Shown: piece after piece, positions 1 to 8,433 of the stretch
How positions within the stretch are numbered: the stretch's first letter is position 1
How the letters are laid out: each line of letters opens with the position of its first letter
From: JANPPS01 sp965246835
GTDB taxonomy: Bacteria; Pseudomonadota; Alphaproteobacteria; Acetobacterales; Acetobacteraceae
DNA: 64,000 nucleotides
Assembly: GCA_965246835.1 (NCBI GenBank)
Contig: CBDFFQ010000001.1
Location: forward strand, 3,224,001 to 3,288,000
Direction of reading: 5' to 3'
Made by a program: the position numbers and the translations under genes
The notes under the pieces: generated by a model
What the model was told of the DNA's origin: nothing
Seen by the model: only the letters and a program-made list of their open reading frames with translations
Database searches by the model: none

Positions 1-1323
1 GCCCGATTTTACGATATCCTTGGTGCGGTCGGTGATCTCCATCATGCCATGCGCGTCGATGGTGCCGACGTCCCCGGTGGCGAACCAGCCCTCGGCGTCG
101 GCTGCGTCGGCGTCCGCGTTGTAATACCGCTGCGTCACCCAGGGGCCGCGGACCATGAGGTTGCCGTAGGTCACGCCGTCCCACGGCAACGAGGCCCCGG
201 TATCGTCCACGATCTTCATGTCGAGCCCCGGGACCGCCCGGCCCTGTTTGTATTGCAGCCGCCGCACCGCATCCGGCTCCAGCCCGGCAAACGATGCCTT
301 GGGCGCATAGCACGTGCCGAGCGGGCTGGTTTCCGACATGCCCCAGGCATGGTCCACCCGCACGCCATACTCGGTCGCGAAGGCGTCCATCAGCATGGCC
401 GGGCAGGCGGAGCCGCCGCAGATCAGCCGCTGCAGCGTGTCGAGCGTGCCACCCGTGCTGCGCAAATGCTGCAGCAGCCCCATCCACACCGTCGGCACCC
501 CGGCGGAGACGGTGACCCGCTCCCGGTTCAACAGGTCCTGCACGCTGGCGCCGTCGAGCTGGCGGCCGGGCATCACGAGGCTCGCGCCCACCATCGGCGC
601 CGCATACGGCGTGCCCCAGCCATTGACGTGGAACATCGGCACCACCGGCATCACCCGGTCGGTGCTGCGCAGGCCGAACACGTCCGGCAGGTTGATGGCG
701 TAGGCGTGGATGACGGTGCTGCGATGGCTATACAGCACGCCCTTGGGCTTGCCGGTGGTGCCGGAGGTGTAGCAGAGGGCGCTGGCCATACGCTCGTCGA
801 AGGTGGGCCAGTCGAAATCGGCCGTGGTCAGCAGGTCCTCGTAGCACAGCAGGGTCTGCGTGCCGCTGACGGCCATTTCCGGCATCTCGGCTGGGGTGGC
901 CATGATCACGATATCCCGCACTGCCGGAATCTGCGGCGCGATGGCGGCCAGCAGCGGCGCGAACCCGGCATCCGCGCACAGCACGATGCTCCCGGCGTCG
1001 TTCAGGATGTGCACGATGTCCTGGGGCGCCAGCCGCGGGTTCACGGTGTGGATCACGGACCCCATGCCGGACACCGCGTAATATAGCTCGAGATGCCGGT
1101 GGCTGTTCCACGCAAGCGTCGCCACCCGGTCATGCGGCCCGACGCCAAGGCGCTGCAACGCGCGGGCCAGTTGCCGGGCGCGATGCTCGATCTCGGGATA
1201 GGTGTGCCGGCTGAGGGACGCGTCGGCGTTGCGGGACACGACTTCGGCGTCCCGGTGATGCCGGGCCGCATGGGTGATGAGGCCGGAGATCAGCAGCGGA
1301 TGCGATTGCATGAGGCCCAGCAT
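1..1323 (-). CDS. Acyl-CoA ligase (AMP-forming), partial at window edge
   Basis: Member of the ANL adenylating superfamily, which activates a carboxylic acid with ATP and transfers it to CoA. From the ATG at 1323 the frame is open for 441 codons to base 1. The P-loop-like A3 motif (YTSGTTGKPKG) lies at about residues 185-195. The read ends just inside the A8 hinge (DRTKDIVKSG), so roughly the last 100 residues lie outside the window. A GGGAGAA Shine-Dalgarno sequence sits just before the start. The hinge and overall layout resemble medium/long-chain fatty-acyl-CoA synthetases and the related methylthiopropionyl-CoA ligases. The exact substrate cannot be told. It is divergent from the Trypco1/STAND module. 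Confidence 0.9.
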   Translation of the reverse strand, partial: MLGLMQSHPLLISGLITHAARHHRDAEVVSRNADASLSRHTYPEIEHRARQLARALQRLGVGPHDRVATLAWNSHRHLELYYAVSGMGSVIHTVNPRLAPQDIVHILNDAGSIVLCADAGFAPLLAAIAPQIPAVRDIVIMATPAEMPEMAVSGTQTLLCYEDLLTTADFDWPTFDERMASALCYTSGTTGKPKGVLYSHRSTVIHAYAINLPDVFGLRSTDRVMPVVPMFHVNGWGTPYAAPMVGASLVMPGRQLDGASVQDLLNRERVTVSAGVPTVWMGLLQHLRSTGGTLDTLQRLICGGSACPAMLMDAFATEYGVRVDHAWGMSETSPLGTCYAPKASFAGLEPDAVRRLQYKQGRAVPGLDMKIVDDTGASLPWDGVTYGNLMVRGPWVTQRYYNADADAADAEGWFATGDVGTIDAHGMMEITDRTKDIVKSG

Positions 1324-1401
1324 GGTCGTTCTCCCGGCGGTCTTTGCGGCAGGATGAACCGGAGTAGGGGGTGGTGTCACGGCGGCGTTCATATTCTTCT
1401 C

Positions 1402-1431
1402 TTGTCGTAATGATCTGGAGGATGTTACGCT
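1402..1431 (+). promoter_or_regulatory. Possible promoter of the Trypco1-STAND module
   Basis: The 131-nt gap between the divergent acyl-CoA ligase and the Trypco1 gene must hold both promoters. TTGTCG (1402-1407) and TACGCT (1426-1431), 18 nt apart, are the best sigma70-like boxes seen on the plus strand. The match is weak and only suggestive. Confidence 0.2.
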
Positions 1432-1454
1432 TCCATCGTGAAGCGGAGGGTTCG

Positions 1455-1763
1455 ATGGCTCAGGTCAGGTTCGCGTTGCAGGGCGGCGGCGATGTGTATG
1501 TCGAGACGAAAGACACGGACCGCGGCGGCCTGATCGCCCGCGACGGCGTGGCCGAGGAGGCGGCGCAGACCTTCGAGGAGGCCGTGGGCCATTTGCGCCC
1601 GATCGCGGACGCGCTGATGGCGCAGGTCCAGGGCCTGCTGCATGCGCCGGACGAGGTGGGGCTGGAGTTCGGCATCACCCTGAAGGTCGAGGCGGGGATC
1701 CTGATTGCCAAGACGGCCGGTGAGGGCAACTTCAAGGTCAGCGTGAAGTGGAAGAAGGACTGA
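1455..1763 (+). CDS. Trypsin-co-occurring domain 1 (Trypco1/CU044_2847-type) protein
   Basis: A 102-aa protein with the beta-rich pattern of the CU044_2847/Trypco1 family: an opening strand (VRFALQGGGDVYVE), a helical middle, then the GLEFGITLKVEAGILIAKT block and a short VSVKWKK end. The start is the ATG at 1455, with GGAGGG at 1445-1450 as the ribosome site. An upstream in-frame codon at 1371 lacks one. Established knowledge: this domain was named because it is encoded beside or fused to trypsin-like proteases in predicted bacterial conflict systems. The next gene, 16 nt downstream, begins with exactly such a protease domain, which strongly supports the call. The molecular role (regulator or protease partner) is unknown. 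Confidence 0.8.
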   Translation: MAQVRFALQGGGDVYVETKDTDRGGLIARDGVAEEAAQTFEEAVGHLRPIADALMAQVQGLLHAPDEVGLEFGITLKVEAGILIAKTAGEGNFKVSVKWKKD

Positions 1764-1779
1764 TTTCCCGGGCTTCGCC

Positions 1780-4700
1780 GTGACGATCCCGTTCCAAACC
1801 GCGATCCTGCGCATCTGGCGCGGGCAGGAGGCCGTGGTCGGCACCGGGTTCCTGGTGCGTGGGGCGGACCGGGCGGTCTATGGCGTGACGTGCGCGCATG
1901 TCGTGAACGCGGCGCTGGGCCGGCCCTTGGCCGATGCGGAGGACAAGACCGGCCGCCCCGTCGCCTGTGACCTGCCGTTCGCGCGCCGGGCTGGGATCGC
2001 GGCGACCGTGCTCGCCTGGCGGCCGCCCGCGCCGGCGGAGCGACGCGATCCCGTGCATGACATTGCGGTCCTGCGCTTTGACCGGCCGCCCGGCGTGGAG
2101 CCGCTCGACCTGCGGCTCGAACCGGTGGAGCGGCTAGCGGCGGATACGGCCTTTGTCGGCTACGGCTTCATGGCGGTGGCGGAGGGGCTGCCGGTGCAGG
2201 GCGTGCTGCGGGGCGCCGACACCGGGGGCTGGCTGGTGGCGGAGGCCACGGGCGAAATCGGTCGCTTCATCGAGGAGGGGGTGAGCGGCGGCGCGCTGCT
2301 GGCCGGCGGCGTCGTGGTCGGCATGGCCGTGCGGCGCTTCGAGAAGGAAACTCGGCAGGGCCTGGCCGTCCCGGCCCTGGCTCTGGCGCAGGCCTTTCCG
2401 CTGCTGGCCCGGCCCTATGTCGGTCTGAGCGCGTTCCGGGAACGGACGGCGCATCTGTTCCATGGCCGGGACGGGGTGGTTGCGAGCCTGGATCAACGCC
2501 TGGCGGCGCAGGGCCGGGTCGCGGTGCTCGGGCCATCGGGCGCCGGTAAGTCCTCCGTGGTGATGGGCGGCCTGGTGCCCCGGCGGCGGCGGGCGGGATG
2601 GCTTCCGGTCACGTTCCGCCCCGGCAGCCCGAGCACGCGCCCTCTGCTGAACCTCGCTGCCGCCCTGATCGCCGCCGAGGGGCGCCCGGCGGACCCGCTA
2701 CAGGGAGATCGGGCGGCCGCGATCGCAAACGATCTGGCCGCGCAGCCCTCTGCGCTCGGACTGCGCCTGGCCTCCCTGCGAGAGGCGCACGGTGCCGCGG
2801 GGATGCTGATCGTGATCGACCAGGCTGAGGAGTTCTTCACCGCGGCTTCGGCGTCCGACCCGGCCTTGCTGGCCGAGCGTGCCGGGTTGCTCGCGGAGTT
2901 GCTGCGCCTGACCACACAAGCCGATCAGGAGACGCCGCCGGTCGGCTGCGTGCTGACCGCGCGCATCGACCTGCTGGCACCCTTGGCGGACCGTCCGGAC
3001 TGGACGCCGTTCCTGGAGTCGCCGCTCTGGCTGACGGCGATGGCGGAACGGGACGTGGTGGACGCGATCGAGGCGCCGGCCCGGCTGTTCGGGGTGACGG
3101 TGGATCGCGCGCTGTCGGATGGGCTTGCGGCGCAGATGGAGGGCGAGCCGGGGCGATTGCCGTTCCTGGGCCTGACGTTGCAGGGGCTGTGGCCCGGCAT
3201 CGAACAGGGTCCGCAAGGCTGGCGCATCTCGATGCCAGCGACAGGAGTGCCACGGATCGAGGTGGCGATCGCCGCACGGGCGCAGCGGTTCGAAGATGAC
3301 TGCGAGGAAGCGCGGCGTCCGGTGCTGGACCGGGTGCTGTCGCGGCTTGTCGGCGTTTCCGGGGAGGGATCGGCGCTGCGCGTGGTGCGCCGCGTACTGC
3401 GACGCGGTGACGTCGCGCTCGAGGACTGGGACATGGTGCAGCGCCTGGCAGAGGCCCGGCTGGTGACCGTCACTGGCGGGGTGGCGGACCCGGATGCGGC
3501 CGTGGCGGAACTGGTGCACGACAAGCTGATCGACGGCTGGGGCCGGCTTAGCGCCATGGTGGCGGCCGACGCCGAGTTCCTTCGGTTCCGGGACGGCCTG
3601 GAGGCGGATCGGCAACGCTGGAAGGACCGGCGGGAGACGACGGATCGCCTGCTCCCCAGTGCCGACCTGCCACGGGCGACCCGCTTCCTCGCGGAACGGC
3701 GTGACGAGTTGAGCCCGGGCGTGCGCGACTTCATCTTGGCTAGCGTTCGGCATTGGGGCCTGCGTGAGGTACAGGAGCAGGCGCGAACGCAGCGGCGGCT
3801 TCGAGTTGGCAGCGCCTTGTTCGCCTTCGCCGCCCTGCTGACGGGCACGGCGTGGCTGCTGGCCCTTGAAGCGCGGGACCAGCGCAACGCGGCGTTGCGC
3901 CTGGAGAGCGGGCTACTCGTGACCCGGGCGCGGGAGGCCTTGCGTGAAGGCGACGCGGAGCGGGCGTATCTGATCGCGGCGCAAGCGGCATGGTGGCCGG
4001 ACGCGCTACCCCTCGCACGCCGGCCGTGGCTGCCGGAGGTCGATCAGGTGTTGCTGGAGGCGGCGCGGTTGATGATCTCGCCGCGGATCAGTATGGACTT
4101 TGGGGGATATCGGCTTCCGGGTCAGCCAGCGGCCACCGACTTCTCGTTGAGCCCGGATGGGAGTTGGGGCGTATCGTCCGCCAGCTGGACCGGTGCCGTG
4201 TATGTGCATGATGTTGTCGGCAATTCAGCGGCGCCCGCGAGCTCCTTGCCGCTGACCTCGTTCTCCGGCCTGAGCGGACTAGCGGTGACGGTGTTCCCCC
4301 GTGATAGCCAGTTCGTGTTGAAGGCGGACCGATCGGCTCTGGGTCGCGCCGGGCTGATCGGCAGGCCCGGCGGGCGAGCGTCGCTGCCGGAGTGGCCCTT
4401 CCCATCATGGTGCGGGCGGTCGGACCTCTGTCCACCCAATCTGACGGTCATGTGGATCGACGCGGCTTCCGGCATTTCTATGCTCCGCGATCCGTATGGC
4501 CGTCACGCAGTGCTTCGGCTGGACCCGTCCCCGGCCCTCATTGCGCTGCCCGACCTGCCGCCGGAGCTGCGCGGCGGCCAGATTACCGGTAGTCCGGATG
4601 GCGATATCCTGCTCCTCTCCCGGAACGACAACGACCGCGATACCGTTCAGATGGTGCGGATCGCGGACGGGCGAGCGGGCGCGCTGACACCGATCCAGGT

Positions 4701-5622
4701 CAGCGGCGTGTCCAACCCCGTTTTCGCCGGCAACGACCATATCGCTGGCGTGACAGCCGATGGCGGGGTCGCTCTGAGGGCCCTGAATGGGCCTTGGCTG
4801 GGCGCCACATCGGGTAGCCCCTGGCTAGCTCCAATGCTGCAGGTCACGCCAGACGGAGAGTTCCTGGTTTTGCCTGGGCGAGGTTCGATGAAAGTGTTCA
4901 AACGTTCGGCCGATACCTTGACCGAATTGCCGATCGAGCACTCGGAAGGCTCAAGAGCCAGTTTTCATCGGTTGCAAGGTGTGCTGGAAGCACGGAGCGA
5001 GCGGTTATTGACGCTCTACGATTTGTCGCGCCGGTTCGGCATCGAGTTCGAGCAGCGGTCTGGTGGACGGTTCGATCCAAACGAAAGCGTGATTCTGCCG
5101 GGCGAACCGAATAGCCGCATCTTCGTCCTCCAGACGGCCGACAGAGCCGAACTATGGCATCTGCAACCAGAGCCTGGCACCGAACCGGCTGCCGTCCTGT
5201 TCGAGCGTATGCCGATGCAGGAGGACGCAGTGCGGGGAGCGATCACATTCAACCGAACCGGAAGCCATGTCGCACTTCCTTTTCCGGACGGAAACCATCG
5301 CACGGTTCTGAGCATCGCGGCCGCACTCGCCCAGCGGGGGGATGCCGCCGACCCCATCCCTGCTGCCGAGCAGCGCCTGACCCGGTGCCTTGCCCCCTCG
5401 GAAGCCAGTATCGTGATGGCTGACAACGGCACCGGCTCATGGCGGAACGCCATCCCGGTTCCGGTCGATGGCCGCCACGCTTGCCCCTCCATCACGGCCA
5501 GCGCCGGTGAGCCGCGATCGTTCTGGGATTTCTGGCGGCCCCTCGCTCGCGAGCTTCTCGCGCTGCTCTCCAGAACGGAAGGCCCTCCCCCGCGTCCCAT
5601 TCGGTGGGCTCCGGTGGCCTAG
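1780..5622 (+). CDS. Trypsin-like protease - STAND NTPase - TM - beta-propeller protein (putative conflict system)
   Basis: A 1280-aa multidomain protein with a GTG start at 1780, 16 nt after the Trypco1 gene. Residues 1-205 form a trypsin-like fold with a visible triad: His40 (TCAHVV), Asp94 (HDIAVL), Ser169 (GVSGGALL). A short linker (VGLSAFRERTAHLFHGR) leads into an nSTAND1-type NTPase with Walker A GPSGAGKS at 251-258 and Walker B LIVIDQAEE near 343-351. A hydrophobic segment at about 675-697 is probably transmembrane. The C-terminal 500 residues contain blade-like repeats (SPDG or TPDG near 788, 936 and 1021), consistent with a degenerate WD40-type sensor. Inference: a ligand or invader signal is read by the propeller, the STAND module oligomerises, and the N-terminal protease is the effector. 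The C-terminal half looks visibly less GC-rich than the N-terminal half. Confidence 0.85.
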   Translation: MTIPFQTAILRIWRGQEAVVGTGFLVRGADRAVYGVTCAHVVNAALGRPLADAEDKTGRPVACDLPFARRAGIAATVLAWRPPAPAERRDPVHDIAVLRFDRPPGVEPLDLRLEPVERLAADTAFVGYGFMAVAEGLPVQGVLRGADTGGWLVAEATGEIGRFIEEGVSGGALLAGGVVVGMAVRRFEKETRQGLAVPALALAQAFPLLARPYVGLSAFRERTAHLFHGRDGVVASLDQRLAAQGRVAVLGPSGAGKSSVVMGGLVPRRRRAGWLPVTFRPGSPSTRPLLNLAAALIAAEGRPADPLQGDRAAAIANDLAAQPSALGLRLASLREAHGAAGMLIVIDQAEEFFTAASASDPALLAERAGLLAELLRLTTQADQETPPVGCVLTARIDLLAPLADRPDWTPFLESPLWLTAMAERDVVDAIEAPARLFGVTVDRALSDGLAAQMEGEPGRLPFLGLTLQGLWPGIEQGPQGWRISMPATGVPRIEVAIAARAQRFEDDCEEARRPVLDRVLSRLVGVSGEGSALRVVRRVLRRGDVALEDWDMVQRLAEARLVTVTGGVADPDAAVAELVHDKLIDGWGRLSAMVAADAEFLRFRDGLEADRQRWKDRRETTDRLLPSADLPRATRFLAERRDELSPGVRDFILASVRHWGLREVQEQARTQRRLRVGSALFAFAALLTGTAWLLALEARDQRNAALRLESGLLVTRAREALREGDAERAYLIAAQAAWWPDALPLARRPWLPEVDQVLLEAARLMISPRISMDFGGYRLPGQPAATDFSLSPDGSWGVSSASWTGAVYVHDVVGNSAAPASSLPLTSFSGLSGLAVTVFPRDSQFVLKADRSALGRAGLIGRPGGRASLPEWPFPSWCGRSDLCPPNLTVMWIDAASGISMLRDPYGRHAVLRLDPSPALIALPDLPPELRGGQITGSPDGDILLLSRNDNDRDTVQMVRIADGRAGALTPIQVSGVSNPVFAGNDHIAGVTADGGVALRALNGPWLGATSGSPWLAPMLQVTPDGEFLVLPGRGSMKVFKRSADTLTELPIEHSEGSRASFHRLQGVLEARSERLLTLYDLSRRFGIEFEQRSGGRFDPNESVILPGEPNSRIFVLQTADRAELWHLQPEPGTEPAAVLFERMPMQEDAVRGAITFNRTGSHVALPFPDGNHRTVLSIAAALAQRGDAADPIPAAEQRLTRCLAPSEASIVMADNGTGSWRNAIPVPVDGRHACPSITASAGEPRSFWDFWRPLARELLALLSRTEGPPPRPIRWAPVA

Positions 5623-5692
5623 ATCCGCTTGGTCTGAATTGAACCCCCGACCCCAATGACGTAGCCTCTGCCTGACACGAGATGAGGGCGCA

Positions 5693-6667
5693 ATGTCAGG
5701 CTTCGCCAGCACCACCGACCTCGCCGACAAGGCCATCACCTTCGAGGAGCTGGGGCCCGGCGCCTACGGCTACACCGCCGAGGGCGATCCCAATTCCGGC
5801 GTGGTGGTCGGCGATGATAGCGTGCTCGTGGTGGACGCGCAGGCCACGCCCGCCATGGCGCAGGACGTGATCGCGCGTATCCGCGCCGTGACGGACAAGC
5901 CGATCAGGCATGTCGTGCTGACGCATTACCACGCCGTCCGCGTTCTCGGCGCCAGCGCCTATGCCGGGGCGGAGATCATCGCGTCCGATGTGTGCCGGGC
6001 CATGACTTCGGAGCGGGGGCAGCAGGATACCGATAGCGAGATCGGGCGGTTTCCGCGGCTGTTCCGCGGCAAGGACAGCATCCCCGGCCTCACCTGGCCC
6101 ACGCTCACCTTCCACAAGCGCATGACGCTCTATCTCGGCAAGCGCGAGGTGCAAATTATCCATATCGGGCGCAGCCACACCGCCGGGGACACCGTGGTCT
6201 GGCTGCCGCACGAAAAAGTGCTGTTCAGCGGTGATGTCGTGGAGTTCGGCGCCACGCCCTATTGCGGCGACGCGCATTTCACGGATTGGCCAGGCACCTT
6301 GGCCGCTGTCGAGGCGCTGGGGGCCGAGGCGCTGGTGCCGGGGCGCGGGCGGGCGCTGCGCACGCGGGCGGAGTGTCAGGAGGCGATCGAGGGCACGCGG
6401 GCCTTCACCTCGGATTTGTTCGCGGTGGTGAAGCACGCCTCGGCCGGGGGCGCCGGGTTGAAGGAGGTGTATGACCAGGCCATGGCGGAGCTGCGGCCCA
6501 GATACGGCCACTGGGTCATCTTCGAGCACTGCATGCCGTTCAACGTGACCCGCGCACATGACGAGGCCCGCGGCCTAGACCATCCCCGCATCTGGACGGC
6601 GGAGCGCGATATCGAGATGTGGCAGGCGCTCGAGCGTGGCGCCCCGGTGCCGACCGCGGAGGCCTGA
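5693..6667 (+). CDS. MBL-fold metallo-hydrolase with incomplete zinc motif
   Basis: A 324-aa metallo-beta-lactamase-fold protein. The usual HxHxDH motif reads H78-Y-H80-A-V82-R83, so the Asp and third His (zinc-2 ligands) are missing. His162 (GRSHTAGD) and Asp181 (LFSGDVVEFG) are kept. At most one metal site looks intact, so either the chemistry is altered or this is a subfamily with a different centre. The chosen ATG at 5693 has GAGGG just upstream; an alternative ATG at 5682 is out of frame. It is the first gene of the homogentisate-type operon and ends 3 nt before the FAD monooxygenase start, so a hydrolytic step in aromatic ring breakdown is a reasonable but unproven role. Confidence 0.85.
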   Translation: MSGFASTTDLADKAITFEELGPGAYGYTAEGDPNSGVVVGDDSVLVVDAQATPAMAQDVIARIRAVTDKPIRHVVLTHYHAVRVLGASAYAGAEIIASDVCRAMTSERGQQDTDSEIGRFPRLFRGKDSIPGLTWPTLTFHKRMTLYLGKREVQIIHIGRSHTAGDTVVWLPHEKVLFSGDVVEFGATPYCGDAHFTDWPGTLAAVEALGAEALVPGRGRALRTRAECQEAIEGTRAFTSDLFAVVKHASAGGAGLKEVYDQAMAELRPRYGHWVIFEHCMPFNVTRAHDEARGLDHPRIWTAERDIEMWQALERGAPVPTAEA

Positions 6668-6673
6668 GCCCTG
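6658..6673 (+). promoter_or_regulatory. Ribosome site selecting a CTG start
   Basis: GGAGG at 6658-6662 lies 8 nt before CTG at 6671. The reading frame of the FAD monooxygenase is bounded upstream by the TGA at 6665-6667. The only other start codons in frame are the GTGs at 6737-6745, which would cut into the first FAD-binding strand. Confidence 0.6.
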
Positions 6674-8242
6674 CCGCACGCCTCTCCCATCTATGCCGCG
6701 GCGCCGCGTCCGGAGACGGGGCGGCATCATGGGGTCGTGGTGGTGGGCGGCGGGCTTGTGGGACTGACCTTGGCGCTCGATCTGGCGCAGCGCGGCGTGG
6801 ACGTGGTGGTGCTCGACGAAGACGACACCGTCAGCACCGGCTCCCGCGCGATCTGCTTCGCCAAGCGCACGCTGGAGATCTTTGCGCGCCTCGGCCTCGG
6901 CGAGCGGATGCTGGCGAAGGGCATCACCTGGCACTTAGGCCGGGTGTTCGCTGGCGACGATCCGTTGTTCTCGTTCGACTTGCTGCCGGAGGACGGGCAT
7001 GAGTACCCGGCCTTCATCAACCTGCAGCAATACTATGCCGAGGAATGGCTGGTGGAGGCGTGCGTCGCCACAGGCCGGGTCGATCTGCGCTGGCGGCATC
7101 GGGTGACGGCGCTCGACACGCGGGCGGACGGCGTGACGGTGCAGGTCGAGACTCCGGAGGGTGCCTATGCCCTGACCGCCGGTTGGCTGCTGGCCGCCGA
7201 TGGCGCGCGGAGCGGGATACGGCGTGCGATGGACCTCCCGTTCACCGGCAAGGTCTTCCAGGACCGCTTCCTGATCGCCGATGTGGTGATGCAGGCGCCG
7301 TTCCCGACCGAGCGCTGGTTCTGGTTCGACCCGCCCTTCCATCGCCACCAATCGGCGCTGCTGCACAAGCAGCCCGACGATATCTGGCGCATCGATCTGC
7401 AACTCGGCTGGGATGCCGATCCGGAGCTGGAGAAGCAGCCGGAGCGGGTCATTCCGCGCATCCAGGCCATGTTGGGGCCGGACGTGCCGTTCACGCTGGA
7501 GTGGGTCAGCGTCTACACCTTCCGCTGCCGCCGGTTGGAACGCTTCGTGCACGATCGCGTGGTGTTCGTGGGGGATAGCGCGCACCAGGTGAGCCCGTTC
7601 GGCGCGCGGGGCGGCAATGGCGGGGTGCAGGATGCGGACAATTTGGCTTGGAAGCTGGCGGCCGTGATGCAGGGCCGGGCGGATGCCGGGTTGATCGGCA
7701 CCTATGACGACGAGCGCATCCCGGCCGCCGACGAGAATATCCTGCACAGCACCCGGGCCACCGACTTCATCACGCCCAAGACCGAAGCCGCCCGCGCGTA
7801 TCGGGATGCCGTGCTGTCCTTGGCCGGGGAGCATGAATTTGCGCGCCCGATGGTGAACTCCGGCCGGCTGTCGCGGCCCTCGGTGCTGCGGCTCACGGGT
7901 GAGGACGATGGCGGCGCCCTGCCGTTGGGCGCCCCGGCCGTGGATGCGCCCGTGCTGAACGAGGGCCGGCCCGATTGGCTGCTGCGGCATTTCGGCGCCG
8001 GCTTCACGCTGCTGTCCTTCGGTCCGGCGCCCGCCTTGCCCGGCATCGACACGGTCGTGATCGGGCCGGCGGGGCTTGGGGACACACGGGGCCTAGTTGC
8101 CGGGCGGTACGGCGTGGCGCCCGGCGGCTGCGTGCTGCTGCGGCCGGACCAGCACATCGCGGGTCGGTTCGCGCGCTTCGATGCCGGCCGCATCCTGGCC
8201 GCGCGGGACCGGTGCCTGCAGCGTGAAGCAGCCATGGCATGA
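6671..8242 (+). CDS. FAD-dependent aromatic monooxygenase (PHBH/MhpA-like)
   Basis: A group A flavoprotein hydroxylase of about 523 aa. The Rossmann dinucleotide motif VVVVGGGLVGL is at residues 22-32 and the second FAD motif GDSAHQVSPFGARGGNGG begins near 301. This architecture matches 3-(3-hydroxyphenyl)propionate or related phenolic hydroxylases that use NAD(P)H and O2. The start is probably CTG at 6671: GGAGG sits at ideal distance, and beginning at GTG 6737 would leave only two residues before the GGG. It lies between the MBL-fold gene and a DUF2783 gene (ATGA overlap) and upstream of hmgA, so it probably makes the ring-hydroxylated substrate for homogentisate cleavage. The substrate itself cannot be read from sequence. 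Confidence 0.85.
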   Translation: MPHASPIYAAAPRPETGRHHGVVVVGGGLVGLTLALDLAQRGVDVVVLDEDDTVSTGSRAICFAKRTLEIFARLGLGERMLAKGITWHLGRVFAGDDPLFSFDLLPEDGHEYPAFINLQQYYAEEWLVEACVATGRVDLRWRHRVTALDTRADGVTVQVETPEGAYALTAGWLLAADGARSGIRRAMDLPFTGKVFQDRFLIADVVMQAPFPTERWFWFDPPFHRHQSALLHKQPDDIWRIDLQLGWDADPELEKQPERVIPRIQAMLGPDVPFTLEWVSVYTFRCRRLERFVHDRVVFVGDSAHQVSPFGARGGNGGVQDADNLAWKLAAVMQGRADAGLIGTYDDERIPAADENILHSTRATDFITPKTEAARAYRDAVLSLAGEHEFARPMVNSGRLSRPSVLRLTGEDDGGALPLGAPAVDAPVLNEGRPDWLLRHFGAGFTLLSFGPAPALPGIDTVVIGPAGLGDTRGLVAGRYGVAPGGCVLLRPDQHIAGRFARFDAGRILAARDRCLQREAAMA

Positions 8243-8433
8243 GCCTCGATCTCCGCCCCAGGATCGACGATCCGGACGCGCTGTTTGCGGCCCTCGTCGC
8301 CGCGCATGAGGGGCTGGACGACGCGGCCTCCCGCCGGCTCGATGCGCGGCTGGTGCTGGTGCTCGCCAATCATATCGGGGACACCGCGACCGTCCTGGAC
8401 GCGCTCCGCATCGCCAAGGGAGAGCCCGCATGA
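8239..8433 (+). CDS. DUF2783 domain protein
   Basis: A 64-aa acidic, helical protein that overlaps the monooxygenase stop (ATGA) and ends 4 nt inside the hmgA start. The pattern DDPDALFAALVAAHEGLDDA followed by LVLVLANHIGD is the DUF2783 signature. No catalytic residues, signal peptide or membrane segment are visible. Tight coupling on both sides argues that it is translated with the monooxygenase and dioxygenase and may be a small accessory subunit or stability factor. That role is inference; the family has no established function that I know of. Confidence 0.8.
   Translation: MSLDLRPRIDDPDALFAALVAAHEGLDDAASRRLDARLVLVLANHIGDTATVLDALRIAKGEPA

Noticed and set aside
49..1086. Long plus-strand ORF of 345 codons
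   Set aside because: Antisense shadow of the acyl-CoA ligase; the minus frame carries the conserved adenylation motifs.
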